Assembly: GCF_900107745.1 (NCBI RefSeq)
Contig: NZ_FNRO01000001.1
Span: forward strand, 806,001-870,000
DNA length: 64,000 bases
Direction of reading: 5' to 3'
Source: Variovorax sp. YR216
GTDB taxonomy: Bacteria; Pseudomonadota; Gammaproteobacteria; Burkholderiales; Burkholderiaceae_C
The notes under the pieces were generated by a model. That model was not told where the DNA came from, did no database searches, and saw only the letters and a list, made by a program, of their open reading frames with translations. This document shows, piece by piece, positions 50,144-58,905 of this stretch; positions within the stretch are counted from its first letter, which is position 1, and every line of letters starts with the position of its first letter. Both the position numbers and the translations under genes were made by a program.

Positions 50144-51222
50144 GCCGGCTCGGCTTCCCGGCGCAGCAGCGTGCCCTTGCGTTCGACGCCCCAGCGGTAG
50201 CCCGAGAGGCTGCCGTCGCTGCGCACCACACGATGGCAGGGGATCGCCACCGCGAGCGCATTCGCACCGCAGGCCTGCGCCACTGCGCGCACCGACTTCG
50301 GCGAACCGATGCGTTCCGCGATGTCGCTGTAGCTGGCCGTCTCGCCCACCGGGATCTCGCGCAGCGCCTGCCAGACGCGCTGCTGGAAGGCCGTGCCGCG
50401 CACGTCAAGCGGCAGATCCAGCCCCACGCGCGGCGCCTCGACGAAGCCGACGACCTTCGCGACCAACGCTTCGAATCCGGCATCGCCGCCGATCAGCCTC
50501 GCGCGCGGGAACCGGTCCTGCAGCTCCCGGGCCAGCGCGTCGGGATCGTCGCCCAGCGAAATCGCGCAGACGCCGCGCCCGCTCTGCGCGACGAGGATCG
50601 CGCCCAGCGCGCATTGGCCGACCGCGAAGCGGATCTCGGTGTCCGCACCGCCGGAACGCCAGGCGGTCGGCGTCATGCCGAGGATTTCGTTCGAATCCGC
50701 ATAGAAGCGGCCGTTCGAGTTGTAGCCCGCGTCGTAGATCGCCTCGGTCACCGTGTCGCTGCGCGTCAGCTCGCGGCGCACCCGGCTCGCGCGATGCGCG
50801 GCCGCATACGCCTTCGGCGTCAACCCGGTCACTTCCTTGAAGAGCCGGTGCAGGTGCCAGGGGCTGAGCCCGGCGCGCTCGGCGAGTTCGTCCAGCGTCG
50901 GGACCTGCTCGGCGCTTTCGATGTGACGGCACAGCGCCGCCACAAGGTCCGCCTGCTGGCGGGGCCGCGCAGGCTCGTCGGGCCGGCAGCGCCGGCACGG
51001 GCGGAAGCCCGCGCGTTCGGCATCGGCCGCCGTGGCGTGGAAATCGATGTTCTCCGGCCGCGCATGGCGCGACGCGCAGGACGGCCGGCAGTACACCCCC
51101 GTGGTGCGTACCGAATAGAAGAAGCTGCCGTCGACCTTCGCATCGCGCGCCATCACCGCGGCCCAGCGCGGATCGCTCACCGTGGCGAGCGCGCGCATCT
51201 CGTTGTCATTGCGCATGTTCAT
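50140..51222 (-). CDS. ada: Bifunctional Ada regulator and O6-methylguanine-DNA methyltransferase
   Basis: A 360-residue Ada. The N-terminal zinc/methyl-acceptor domain has Cys45, Cys49 (VYCRPSCASR), Cys76 and Cys79 (PCRRCRP); one of these accepts a methyl group from phosphotriesters and activates the protein. The AraC-type helix-turn-helix is at about 105-185, and the C-terminal O6-methyltransferase has active Cys329 in IPCHRVVRSDGSLSGYRWG. It turns on its own operon, including the 2OG oxygenase and alkB. GAAGGA lies upstream of the ATG at 51222. Confidence 0.95.
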   Translation of the reverse strand: MNMRNDNEMRALATVSDPRWAAVMARDAKVDGSFFYSVRTTGVYCRPSCASRHARPENIDFHATAADAERAGFRPCRRCRPDEPARPRQQADLVAALCRHIESAEQVPTLDELAERAGLSPWHLHRLFKEVTGLTPKAYAAAHRASRVRRELTRSDTVTEAIYDAGYNSNGRFYADSNEILGMTPTAWRSGGADTEIRFAVGQCALGAILVAQSGRGVCAISLGDDPDALARELQDRFPRARLIGGDAGFEALVAKVVGFVEAPRVGLDLPLDVRGTAFQQRVWQALREIPVGETASYSDIAERIGSPKSVRAVAQACGANALAVAIPCHRVVRSDGSLSGYRWGVERKGTLLRREAEPA

Positions 51223-51397
51223 TTCCTGCGTCCTTCAGTGTCGTTGATCGGTGCATTCACTGTAGGGATCAGGGGCGGAACGGACACTCCGCCGCTTGCT
51301 TTCGAATTCGATCGTAGGACGATACCGACACTGCAGCGCCCATTTCAGCCATCGGCCTACGGTGCCGGCGCCGGGCCATCGTTAACATTTGCGGCAC

Positions 51398-52996
51398 ATG
51401 ATCGATCGACGCTCACTCCTCACCGCAGGCGGCGCCTCGCTGGCGCTCGCTTCCCTGGGCATTTCCGCCGATGCATTCGCGGCCGCCGGACTCCAGCTGA
51501 GCCAGCCGCGGCCCTTCTCCTTCGAGCGCCTCGTGGCGTACGCGAAGACGCTGGGCGCACAGCCGTACGTCGCCGACAAGTCCCTGCCGGCGGACATCCT
51601 GGAGCGGATCGACTACGACGCCCACGGCAAGATCAAGTTCAACACCGACAACGCCCTCTTCCGCGATGGCCCGGGGCAGTTCCCGGTCACCTTTTTCCAC
51701 CTGGGCCGCTACTTCCAGGTACCGGTGCACATGCACGTGCTGGAAACCGCGGGAGGCGACAGCTTCGCGCGCGAGATCGTCTACGACCCGGCGTACTTCA
51801 CGATGCCGCCCGACAGCCCCGCGCGCCAGTTGCCCGACGGCGCCGGCTTCGCGGGCTTCCGCCTGCAGGAAAGCCGGCTCGGCGACCAGAAGAAGCTGCC
51901 GTGGCAGACCAACGACTGGGCGGCCTTCCTCGGTGCGTCGTACTTCCGCGCCATCGGCGAGCTGTTCCAGTACGGCCTGTCGGCCCGCGGCATCGCGCTC
52001 GATGCGGCCATGCCTGATCGCGCCGAGGAGTTTCCGACCTTCACCCAGTTCTACTTCGAGCCGCCGGCGAACGATTCGTCAAACGCCGTGACCGTCTACG
52101 CCCTGCTCGAAGGACCCAGCATCACCGGCGCCTACAAGTTCGTCCTGCAACGGGGCAAGGCGGTGCTGATGGATATCGACGCCCGCCTCTTCCTGCGCCG
52201 CGACATCGGCCGCTTCGGCCTGACGCCGCTGACCTCGATGTACTGGTATTCGGAGACCGTAAAGCCCACCGGCATCGACTGGCGCCCCGAGGTGCACGAC
52301 TCCGACGGCCTCGCGATGTGGAACGGCGCTGGCGAGCGCATCTGGCGTCCGCTCAACAATCCGACGCAGACCCGCGCATCGGCCTTCAGCGACAACGACC
52401 CGCGCGGATTCGGCCTCTTGCAGCGCGACCGCGCGTTCGACCACTACCAGGATGGCGTCTACTACGACAAGCGCCCGAGCCTCTGGGTCGAGCCGCTCGG
52501 CCAGTGGGGCGAAGGCTCGGTGCAGCTCATCGAGATTCCGACCGACGACGAGATCCACGACAACATCCTCGCCTGCTGGGTGCCCAAGACGCCCGCCAAG
52601 GCGGGTTCGACCTTCGAGCTCAAGTACCGGCTGCACTGGTCGGCCGAGGAGCCCTTCCCGTCGCCGCTGGCGCGCTGCGTGGCGACGCGCATCGGGCGCG
52701 GCGGACAGCCCGGCACGCAGCGGCCTCAGGGGGTGCGCAAGTTCATGGTCGAGTTCATCGGCAAGCCGCTCGAAGCACTGCCCTTCGGCGTCAAGCCCGA
52801 ACTGGTGCTGACCGCTTCGCGCGGCAAGTTCTCGTACATCTTTGCCGAGGCGGTGCCGAATGGCGTGCCGGGGCATTGGCGGGCTCAGTTCGACTTCACC
52901 GCTGAAGGGGCCGATCCGGTGGATATGCGGCTGTATATGAAGAACGGGGATCAGACGTTGACGGAGACCTGGCTTTATCAGTTCCAACCCTTCTGA
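51398..52996 (+). CDS. opgD: Glucan biosynthesis protein OpgD (MdoD)
   Basis: A 532-residue periplasmic protein for osmoregulated periplasmic glucans. A twin-arginine signal (DRRSLLTAGGASLALASLG) marks OpgD rather than OpgG. The core LPADILERIDYDAHGKIKF, FPVTFFHLGRYFQVPVHM and HDSDGLAMWNGAGERIWRP segments are family-typical. The ATG at 51398 gives the signal peptide directly. No opgH or opgG lies next to it, so the rest of the pathway is elsewhere. The 175-nt gap to ada holds no visible gene. Confidence 0.93.
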   Translation: MIDRRSLLTAGGASLALASLGISADAFAAAGLQLSQPRPFSFERLVAYAKTLGAQPYVADKSLPADILERIDYDAHGKIKFNTDNALFRDGPGQFPVTFFHLGRYFQVPVHMHVLETAGGDSFAREIVYDPAYFTMPPDSPARQLPDGAGFAGFRLQESRLGDQKKLPWQTNDWAAFLGASYFRAIGELFQYGLSARGIALDAAMPDRAEEFPTFTQFYFEPPANDSSNAVTVYALLEGPSITGAYKFVLQRGKAVLMDIDARLFLRRDIGRFGLTPLTSMYWYSETVKPTGIDWRPEVHDSDGLAMWNGAGERIWRPLNNPTQTRASAFSDNDPRGFGLLQRDRAFDHYQDGVYYDKRPSLWVEPLGQWGEGSVQLIEIPTDDEIHDNILACWVPKTPAKAGSTFELKYRLHWSAEEPFPSPLARCVATRIGRGGQPGTQRPQGVRKFMVEFIGKPLEALPFGVKPELVLTASRGKFSYIFAEAVPNGVPGHWRAQFDFTAEGADPVDMRLYMKNGDQTLTETWLYQFQPF

Positions 52997-53008
52997 TCCC
53001 CAGCGGGC

Positions 53009-53416
53009 TCACTTGCCCTTGATGCCAAGCAGCTCGATCTCGAAGTTGAGCGTCGCATCCGGCGGAATCACCCCGCCCGATCCCCGCTTGCCGTAAGCGA
53101 TCCCCGGCGGGCAGGTCAGCTTGGCCTTGCCGCCGACCTTCATGAGCTGCACGCCTTCGGTCCAGCAGGGGATCACGCCATTGAGCGGAAACTCGGCCGG
53201 CTCGCCGCGCTTGAAGGAGCTGTCGAACTCCTTGCCGTCGGGGAAGGTTCCGCGGTAGTGCACCCGCACGACGTCGGTGGCGGCCGGCGATGCACCCTTG
53301 CCGTCCACGAGCGACTGGAAGATCAGCCCGCTCGGCTTGGTCACGGGCGCCGATTGCGCGAAGGCGGCCGGCAGCACGAACATCGAAACGATGGCGGTAC
53401 AGAGAATGGATCGCAC
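53009..53416 (-). CDS. Secreted FKBP-type peptidyl-prolyl isomerase
   Basis: A 135-residue FKBP with signal peptide [20 protein letters not shown]. The isomerase core has [37 protein letters not shown] and [18 protein letters not shown], the usual active-site strands and flap. I chose the GTG at 53416 because GGGG lies 6 nt upstream and the signal peptide then starts immediately; an ATG at 53452 would place 12 polar residues before it. It acts in periplasmic protein folding and stands alone between opgD and eutB. Confidence 0.9.
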   Translation of the reverse strand: MRSILCTAIVSMFVLPAAFAQSAPVTKPSGLIFQSLVDGKGASPAATDVVRVHYRGTFPDGKEFDSSFKRGEPAEFPLNGVIPCWTEGVQLMKVGGKAKLTCPPGIAYGKRGSGGVIPPDATLNFEIELLGIKGK

Positions 53417-53502
53417 GGAGAACCCCTTTGATGTTTGAATGAACCGGTTCATTATTGCCGCCCCGCAAACCCGCTTGGCACCGCTCTTGCAGGCCCACGC
53501 CC

Positions 53503-54897
53503 ATGCGCTACCGAACCACGATCGATTCGCAGGTCTTCGAATTCGCCGATCTGAAACAGGTGATGGCCTGCGCGAGTCCGGCCCGTTCGGGTGACTATCT
53601 CGCGGAGATCGCGGCCGCGACGGCGCAGCAGCGCCTCGCGGCGCGTCACGTCCTGGCGGAAACGCCGCTGAAGCAGTTTCTCAACGAAGCGCTGGTTCCG
53701 TACGAAGAAGACAACATCACCCGGCTCATCATCGATGGCCATGACGGGCAGGCGTTCGCGCCCGTGGCGCATCTGACTGTGGGCGACTTCCGCAACTGGC
53801 TGCTGTCGGAGCAGGCGGACACGCAGGCACTGACGGCGCTCGCCCCCGGTCTCACGCCGGAGATGGTGGCCGCGGTGTCCAAGCTGATGCGCAATCAGGA
53901 CCTCGTGGCGGTCGCGCGCAAGTGCAGCGTCGTCACGCGTTTCCGCGACACCATCGGCCTGCCCGGGCACCTGGCCGTGCGGCTGCAGCCCAACCACCCG
54001 ACCGACGATCTGCGCGGCATCGCGGCGTCGCTGCTCGACGGACTGCTGCTGGGTGCAGGCGACGCGGTGATCGGCATCAACCCCGCGTCCGACAGCATGC
54101 AGGTGCTCGGCAACCTGCTGCGCATGCTCGACGAGGTGATCCAGCGCTTCCAGATCCCGACGCAGAGCTGCGTGCTCACGCATGTCACCAACACGCTGAA
54201 GCTGGCCGAGGGCGGCGCGCCGGTCGATCTGGTGTTCCAGTCCATCGGCGGCACCGAGAAGACGAACCGCTCCTTCGGCATCACGCCCGAGCTGCTCGAC
54301 GAAGCCTACGCAACTGCCCTCGCGATGAAGCGGGGGACCGCCGGCGACAACGTCATGTATTTCGAGACCGGCCAGGGCAGCGCGCTTTCGGCCAATGCCA
54401 ATTTCGGCGTCGACCAGCAGACGTGCGAGGCCCGCGCCTATGGCCTCGCGCGGCGGTACAAGCCCTTGCTGATCAACACCGTGGTGGGCTTCATCGGGCC
54501 GGAGTACCTCTACGACGGCAAGCAGATCATCCGCGCCGGTCTCGAGGACCACTTCTGCGGCAAGCTGCTGGGCCTGCCGCTGGGTTGCGACATCTGCTAC
54601 ACCAACCACGCCGAAGCGGACCAGGATGACATGGACACGCTGCTGGTGCTGCTCGGCACCGCCGGCATCAACTTCATCATGGGCGTGCCGGGCGCGGACG
54701 ACGTGATGCTGAACTACCAGAGCACCTCGTTCCACGATGCGCTGTTCCTGCGCGAGACGATGGGTCTCAAGCGCGCGCCCGAGTTCGAGGCCTGGCTGCA
54801 GCGCATGCGGATCACCGATGCGGCGGGACGCATCGCACCACCCTCCTCCAACGCCATGCTCTCCGACATGGCCTCGCTGAAGGCGCTCGCAGGATGA
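53503..54897 (+). CDS. eutB: Ethanolamine ammonia-lyase large subunit
   Basis: A 464-residue alpha chain of the B12-dependent ammonia-lyase that converts ethanolamine to acetaldehyde and ammonia. Typical segments are [33 protein letters not shown] barrel entry, [26 protein letters not shown] [27 protein letters not shown] and [18 protein letters not shown]. It overlaps eutC by 4 nt. No microcompartment genes, reactivase (eutA) or permease lie nearby, as in the minimal eutBC arrangement of many environmental proteobacteria. The start is not preceded by a clear ribosome site. Confidence 0.95.
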   Translation: MRYRTTIDSQVFEFADLKQVMACASPARSGDYLAEIAAATAQQRLAARHVLAETPLKQFLNEALVPYEEDNITRLIIDGHDGQAFAPVAHLTVGDFRNWLLSEQADTQALTALAPGLTPEMVAAVSKLMRNQDLVAVARKCSVVTRFRDTIGLPGHLAVRLQPNHPTDDLRGIAASLLDGLLLGAGDAVIGINPASDSMQVLGNLLRMLDEVIQRFQIPTQSCVLTHVTNTLKLAEGGAPVDLVFQSIGGTEKTNRSFGITPELLDEAYATALAMKRGTAGDNVMYFETGQGSALSANANFGVDQQTCEARAYGLARRYKPLLINTVVGFIGPEYLYDGKQIIRAGLEDHFCGKLLGLPLGCDICYTNHAEADQDDMDTLLVLLGTAGINFIMGVPGADDVMLNYQSTSFHDALFLRETMGLKRAPEFEAWLQRMRITDAAGRIAPPSSNAMLSDMASLKALAG

Positions 54898-55664
54898 ACG
54901 ATCCCCTCATCACCCACAACCCGCTGGACCTCTGGCGCGGGGCGACGCCTGCCCGCATCGCGCTCGGCCGCACCGGCGCGGGCATGCCCACGAACGAAGT
55001 GCTGCGCTTCGGCTGGGCGCACGCGATGGCGCGCGATGCGATCCACGCGGCGCTCGACGTGCAGGCGCTCGCGAACACCTTGAACGCCCAGGGCTGGGAA
55101 ACCGAACAGGTCCACAGCCGAGCAGGCGATCGTGCGTACTACCTGCGGCGGCCCGATCTCGGGCGGCAGCTCGCGCCCGAGGATTCATCGCGGCTGCGCT
55201 CGCGGGCCGGCACGCCCAAAGACCTCTGCATCGTGATCGGCGACGGGCTGTCGTCGATGGCCATCGAACGGCATGCCGCACCGCTCCTGGCGGAACTGCG
55301 GCCGAAGCTGCCACCGGGGCTTTTGCTGACGCCCGTCGTGATTGCATCCCAGGCCCGCGTCGCGCTGGCGGACGAGATCGCGGAGGATCTCGGCGCGCGC
55401 CTGTCGATCATCCTGATCGGCGAACGCCCGGGCCTCAGCTCGCCGGACAGCCTGGGCGTCTACATCACGCACGCACCGCGCCGCGGGCGGCACGATGCCG
55501 AGCGCAACTGCATTTCCAACATCCGCCCCGAGGGCCTCGGTTACGCCGCTGCGGCGTTCAGGCTCGCATGGCTGATTCGCGAATCGCTGCGGCGCAGCAT
55601 CACCGGCGTCGACTTGAAGGACGAAAGCCATCTGGCACTGGTCGACGAAGGCGACTCCCTATGA
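54894..55664 (+). CDS. eutC: Ethanolamine ammonia-lyase small subunit
   Basis: A 256-residue beta chain that with EutB forms the active B12-binding enzyme. Recognisable stretches are TPARIALGRTGAGMPTNEVL, FGWAHAMARDAIHAALD, SRAGDRAYYLRRPDLGR and LIGERPGLSSPDSLGVYITH, with CISNIRPEGLGYAAAA near the end. Length is slightly below enteric EutC because the N-terminal extension is short. Coupled to eutB by an ATGA overlap. Confidence 0.94.
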   Translation: MNDPLITHNPLDLWRGATPARIALGRTGAGMPTNEVLRFGWAHAMARDAIHAALDVQALANTLNAQGWETEQVHSRAGDRAYYLRRPDLGRQLAPEDSSRLRSRAGTPKDLCIVIGDGLSSMAIERHAAPLLAELRPKLPPGLLLTPVVIASQARVALADEIAEDLGARLSIILIGERPGLSSPDSLGVYITHAPRRGRHDAERNCISNIRPEGLGYAAAAFRLAWLIRESLRRSITGVDLKDESHLALVDEGDSL

Positions 55665-55695
55665 TCGGCGGCGTTGCGGTTCATCAGGAGACCCC

Positions 55696-56274
55696 ATGAC
55701 CGATCGCTATCCCCTCGCCGAAATCAAGGACCTGCCCGACGACATCCGCGCCGCGGTGCTCGAAGTGCAGGAAAAGGCGGGCTTCGTGCCCAACGTGTTC
55801 CTCGCGCTCGCGCGCCGGCCCGCGGAATGGCGCGCGTTCTTCGCCTACCACGACGCGCTGATGCTGAAGGAAGACGGCTCGCTCACCAAGGGCGACCGCG
55901 AGATGATCGTGACCGCCACGAGTGCGGCCAACCAGTGCCTCTACTGCGTGGTCGCGCACGGCGCGCTGCTGCGTATCTACGAGAAGAAGCCGCTGGTGGC
56001 CGACCAGGTGGCCGTCAACTGGCGCAAGGCCGACATCACGCCCAGGCAGCGGGCAATGCTCGAATTCGCGATGAAGGTGTGCGAGCGCTCGCACGAGATC
56101 GACGAAGACGATTTCCCGCCGCTGCATGCCCACGGATTCAGCGACGAGGACATCTGGGACATCGCCGCGATCACCGCGTTCTTCGGGCTCTCCAACCGCA
56201 TGGCGAGCTTCAGCGGCATGCTGCCGAATCCGGAGTTCTACCTGCTTGGGCGATTGCCGCGCGAGAAGAAATAG
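55696..56274 (+). CDS. AhpD-like peroxidase-related protein
   Basis: A 192-residue carboxymuconolactone-decarboxylase/AhpD-fold protein. The redox motif is Cys81-x-x-Cys84 with His88 (NQCLYCVVAHGALL), the AhpD active-site arrangement. A second half (TPRQRAMLEFAMKVCERSHE, FSDEDIWDIAAITAFFGLSN) matches the uncharacterised peroxidase-related subfamily. AGGAGACCCC before the ATG is a strong ribosome site. It lies 31 nt after eutC, possibly in the same transcript, and might help to deal with reactive by-products; that role is inference. Confidence 0.88.
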   Translation: MTDRYPLAEIKDLPDDIRAAVLEVQEKAGFVPNVFLALARRPAEWRAFFAYHDALMLKEDGSLTKGDREMIVTATSAANQCLYCVVAHGALLRIYEKKPLVADQVAVNWRKADITPRQRAMLEFAMKVCERSHEIDEDDFPPLHAHGFSDEDIWDIAAITAFFGLSNRMASFSGMLPNPEFYLLGRLPREKK

Positions 56275-56298
56275 CAGCCCGTGGCGAGGGCTACGCGA

Positions 56299-58068
56299 TC
56301 AGCCGCTTGCAGCGGCCGCCGGACCGCGGCAGCCCGCCAGCGCGTCGAGCGAAGGAATGTAGGTCGGCGTCTGCACGTCCAGGAGGCCCAGGACGGTGTG
56401 ATAGAGGTTGTCGTGCGTGAGCGGCTTGTCGAGCCCGGATTCCATGCACGGACGCGAGAGCTTGTCGCGCTCGATCATGCCGCCGCCGAACCAAACCACC
56501 ATCGGCACGCGCTTCTGCACATCGGGCGCGAAGCCGTAGGGCAGGCCATGCAGGAACAAGCCGTACTCGCCAAGCGACTCGCCGTGGTCGCTCACGTACA
56601 GGAGCGACGGGTCGAAAGTCCCGGACTTCCCCTTGAGCCAGTCGATGGTCTTGCCGAGGAAGCGATCGGTATAGGCGATCGAGTTGTCGTAGCCGTTGAT
56701 CAGCTCGGAATGGGTGCACTCCGCCAGCGCATTCGTCCTGCACTCGGGCATGAAGCGCTTCACGTCGGTCGATGAGCGCTTGTAGTAGGCCGGGCCGTTG
56801 CTACCCATCTGATGCATCACGAGCACGATGCCCTTGCGGCGGCGCTCGGCGGGCAGTGCGGCGATGCGCTCGTCCAGGCCGTGCAGCATCACGTCATCGA
56901 GGCACGCATCGGCATCGCACAGCGTGCTCCTGAGCGCAGGGTCCAGGCGGTCGAAGGCCGACGCATGCGGCACGCGGTCGCACACCCCCTTGCACCCGCT
57001 GGCCTGGTTGTCGAGCCAGAGCACCGCGAGGCCCGAAGCCTGGAGGACGTCCATGAGGTTCTCGAATTCATCCTCGCGCGCCTCGAATGCGTCCTTGCTG
57101 AGCGGCGAGAACATGCAGGGCACCGAAGCGAGCGTGTGGGTGCCGCATGAACGCACGTCGCGGTAGCTCAGCACATGGCGCGCGGCAAGCTCCGGCGTCG
57201 TGTTGCGCGCGTAGCCATTGAGTCCGAAGTGATCGGCGCGCGCGGTCTTGCCCACCACCAGCACGAAGAGCGGCGGCCTTGCCTGGTTCGCGTAGCTCGC
57301 GCCGAGGACGGTGCCGCCCGTCACCGGAATCAGCTTGCGCCCATGGACGAACATCGGCTTGACCACCGTCGCGGTTGTCGAATAGATGCTCGCGAGCGGG
57401 TTCAGCATGTAGCGCAGATGGACGTTGTTGCGCATCAGCGGCGCAAGCTGCCGGTTCATCGCGAAGGCCCCGGCGCCAGCGACGGCGGCCACGATCAGCA
57501 GCAACGCCAGGTTGCGCCAGAGCTGCGACAACGGCGGTGCAGGCACGAGGCGCACGCGCCAGAGCGCCCAGGCCGGCAGCGCGACGACCCACAGCACGTT
57601 GAACAGCATGCGCCAGCTCAGCAGGTCCTGCACCTCGTTCGCATCCGTCTGCAGGGCATTGGCCATCATCGTCGGGTCCATCACGACGTGGTAGGTCAGC
57701 ATGTAGTGCTGCGCCACCGCGGCGAGCACGACCACACCGAACCACAGCGGCTTCATCCATCGCGTCCAGGCGGTGAACGAAAGCACCGCGACCATGCCGC
57801 AGACCACCAGCAGCGACATCAGCGCGATCAAGGGCAGGTAGACGCTGGGCGCGCCTCCGATCCGGGCCAGTTCGTTCCACAGGGGCCAGTTCGCGGCCAC
57901 GGCGAGATAGAGGCTCAGCCCGATGACGACGCTGCGCGGCGAACGCGGACGTGCGACCCAGCCGTCCAGCGCTCGCCATGGCGTGAGTGCCGCCTCGGCA
58001 TCTTCCGCGGAGCCTGCCGTCGCGAGAGCAGGGGAAAGAGAGGCGGAATGCGCACGAAGGCCGAACAT
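56299..58068 (-). CDS. Phosphoethanolamine-transferase (EptA-like) homologue with altered metal site
   Basis: A 589-residue inner-membrane protein: five N-terminal helices (about residues 47-205) and a periplasmic sulfatase-fold domain. The nucleophile Thr312 (SCGTHTLASVPC), Asp494-His495 (YVSDHGES), His419 (MHQMG), His507 (FLHGLPYG) and the disulfide cysteines are as in EptA/MCR enzymes, which add phosphoethanolamine to lipid A. Two conserved residues differ: the metal-binding Glu of the VVGET motif is Lys274 (VVGKTARAD), and the His of GSHGP is Asn424 (GSNGP). Activity may be lost or changed. It diverges from a PmrAB-like two-component system, the usual setting for this gene. Confidence 0.9.
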   Translation of the reverse strand: MFGLRAHSASLSPALATAGSAEDAEAALTPWRALDGWVARPRSPRSVVIGLSLYLAVAANWPLWNELARIGGAPSVYLPLIALMSLLVVCGMVAVLSFTAWTRWMKPLWFGVVVLAAVAQHYMLTYHVVMDPTMMANALQTDANEVQDLLSWRMLFNVLWVVALPAWALWRVRLVPAPPLSQLWRNLALLLIVAAVAGAGAFAMNRQLAPLMRNNVHLRYMLNPLASIYSTTATVVKPMFVHGRKLIPVTGGTVLGASYANQARPPLFVLVVGKTARADHFGLNGYARNTTPELAARHVLSYRDVRSCGTHTLASVPCMFSPLSKDAFEAREDEFENLMDVLQASGLAVLWLDNQASGCKGVCDRVPHASAFDRLDPALRSTLCDADACLDDVMLHGLDERIAALPAERRRKGIVLVMHQMGSNGPAYYKRSSTDVKRFMPECRTNALAECTHSELINGYDNSIAYTDRFLGKTIDWLKGKSGTFDPSLLYVSDHGESLGEYGLFLHGLPYGFAPDVQKRVPMVVWFGGGMIERDKLSRPCMESGLDKPLTHDNLYHTVLGLLDVQTPTYIPSLDALAGCRGPAAAASG

Positions 58069-58100
58069 CCCGCAAGGCTAGGAACCAGGAATGAAAGCTC

Positions 58101-58130
58101 GCTGAATGTTTCAATCAGGTTCCATTCAGC
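58101..58130. promoter_or_regulatory. GCTGAATG-N14-CATTCAGC inverted repeat between eptA-like and regulator genes
   Basis: Perfect 8-bp arms at 58101-58108 and 58123-58130 lie in the 159-nt divergent region, 33 nt upstream of the transferase start. The inner sequence TTTCAATCAGGTTCC gives near-repeats of TTCAnTCAG, as expected for an OmpR/PmrA-type response-regulator site. Confidence 0.5.
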
Positions 58131-58227
58131 TTCCTCAGGCAATGCGGCGCGGCCTGCGCCGCCAGGCGCGCGCCGGCGGGCGCTGGCACTAGACTTCCGC
58201 TTTTGTCATAGGAAAAGGAGGGCCGAG

Positions 58228-58905
58228 GTGCGCATATTGCTGGTCGAAGATGACGCCGCCCTCGCGAGCGCGCTCTGCAGCTATCTCGTGGCCAAGGCCT
58301 TCGTGGTCGATGTCGCGCCGGGCCTCGCGGACGCGCGCGCCGCGCTCGCGGCGGTGCAATACGCCGCGGTCCTGCTGGATCTGCACCTGGGCGACGGGGA
58401 CGGCCTGTCGCTCCTGCCGAGCGTGCGAGCACTGCGCGACCGCCCGATCGTGATCGTGCTGACCGCCCGCGACCAGGTGACCGACCGCATCCGCGGCCTG
58501 GACGCCGGTGCGGACGACTACCTGATCAAGCCCTACGACCCGGCGGAACTGCTCGCCCGGCTGCGGGCGGTCGAGCGGCGGCGCAGCACCAGCAGTTCGC
58601 CGGTGCTTCAACTGGGCAAGCTGGAGATCGACCTGGCGCGCGACCTGGTGCGCAAGGACGGCATTCCGGTCACGCTCACCCAGAAGGAATGGGCGCTGCT
58701 GCGGGTCATGGCGACGCGGCCCGACCGCATCCACACGCGCGAAAACCTGGCCGACGCACTTTATGGCTTCGGCGACGAAGCCGACAGCAACACGCTCGAG
58801 GTGTTCATCAGCCGCCTGCGCCGCAAGCTCGGCCGCAGCCACATCCAGACGCTGCGCGGGCTGGGCTATCGCCTTTCGTTCAGCCCCGAAGACGAGGACG
58901 AATGA
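58228..58905 (+). CDS. OmpR-family response regulator, PmrA/QseB-like
   Basis: A 225-residue regulator. The receiver domain has the acidic pair Glu7/Asp8-Asp9, phospho-acceptor Asp51 (AVLLDLHLGDGDG), Thr in VLTARD and Lys in LIKPYD. The winged-helix C-terminus has VTLTQKEWALLRVMA and HTRENLADALYG, ending SNTLEVFISRLRRKLG. AGGAGG lies just before the GTG at 58228. It overlaps the kinase gene by 4 nt and diverges from the EptA-like gene. QseB-type and PmrA-type regulators cannot be separated by eye. Confidence 0.93.
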   Translation: MRILLVEDDAALASALCSYLVAKAFVVDVAPGLADARAALAAVQYAAVLLDLHLGDGDGLSLLPSVRALRDRPIVIVLTARDQVTDRIRGLDAGADDYLIKPYDPAELLARLRAVERRRSTSSSPVLQLGKLEIDLARDLVRKDGIPVTLTQKEWALLRVMATRPDRIHTRENLADALYGFGDEADSNTLEVFISRLRRKLGRSHIQTLRGLGYRLSFSPEDEDE

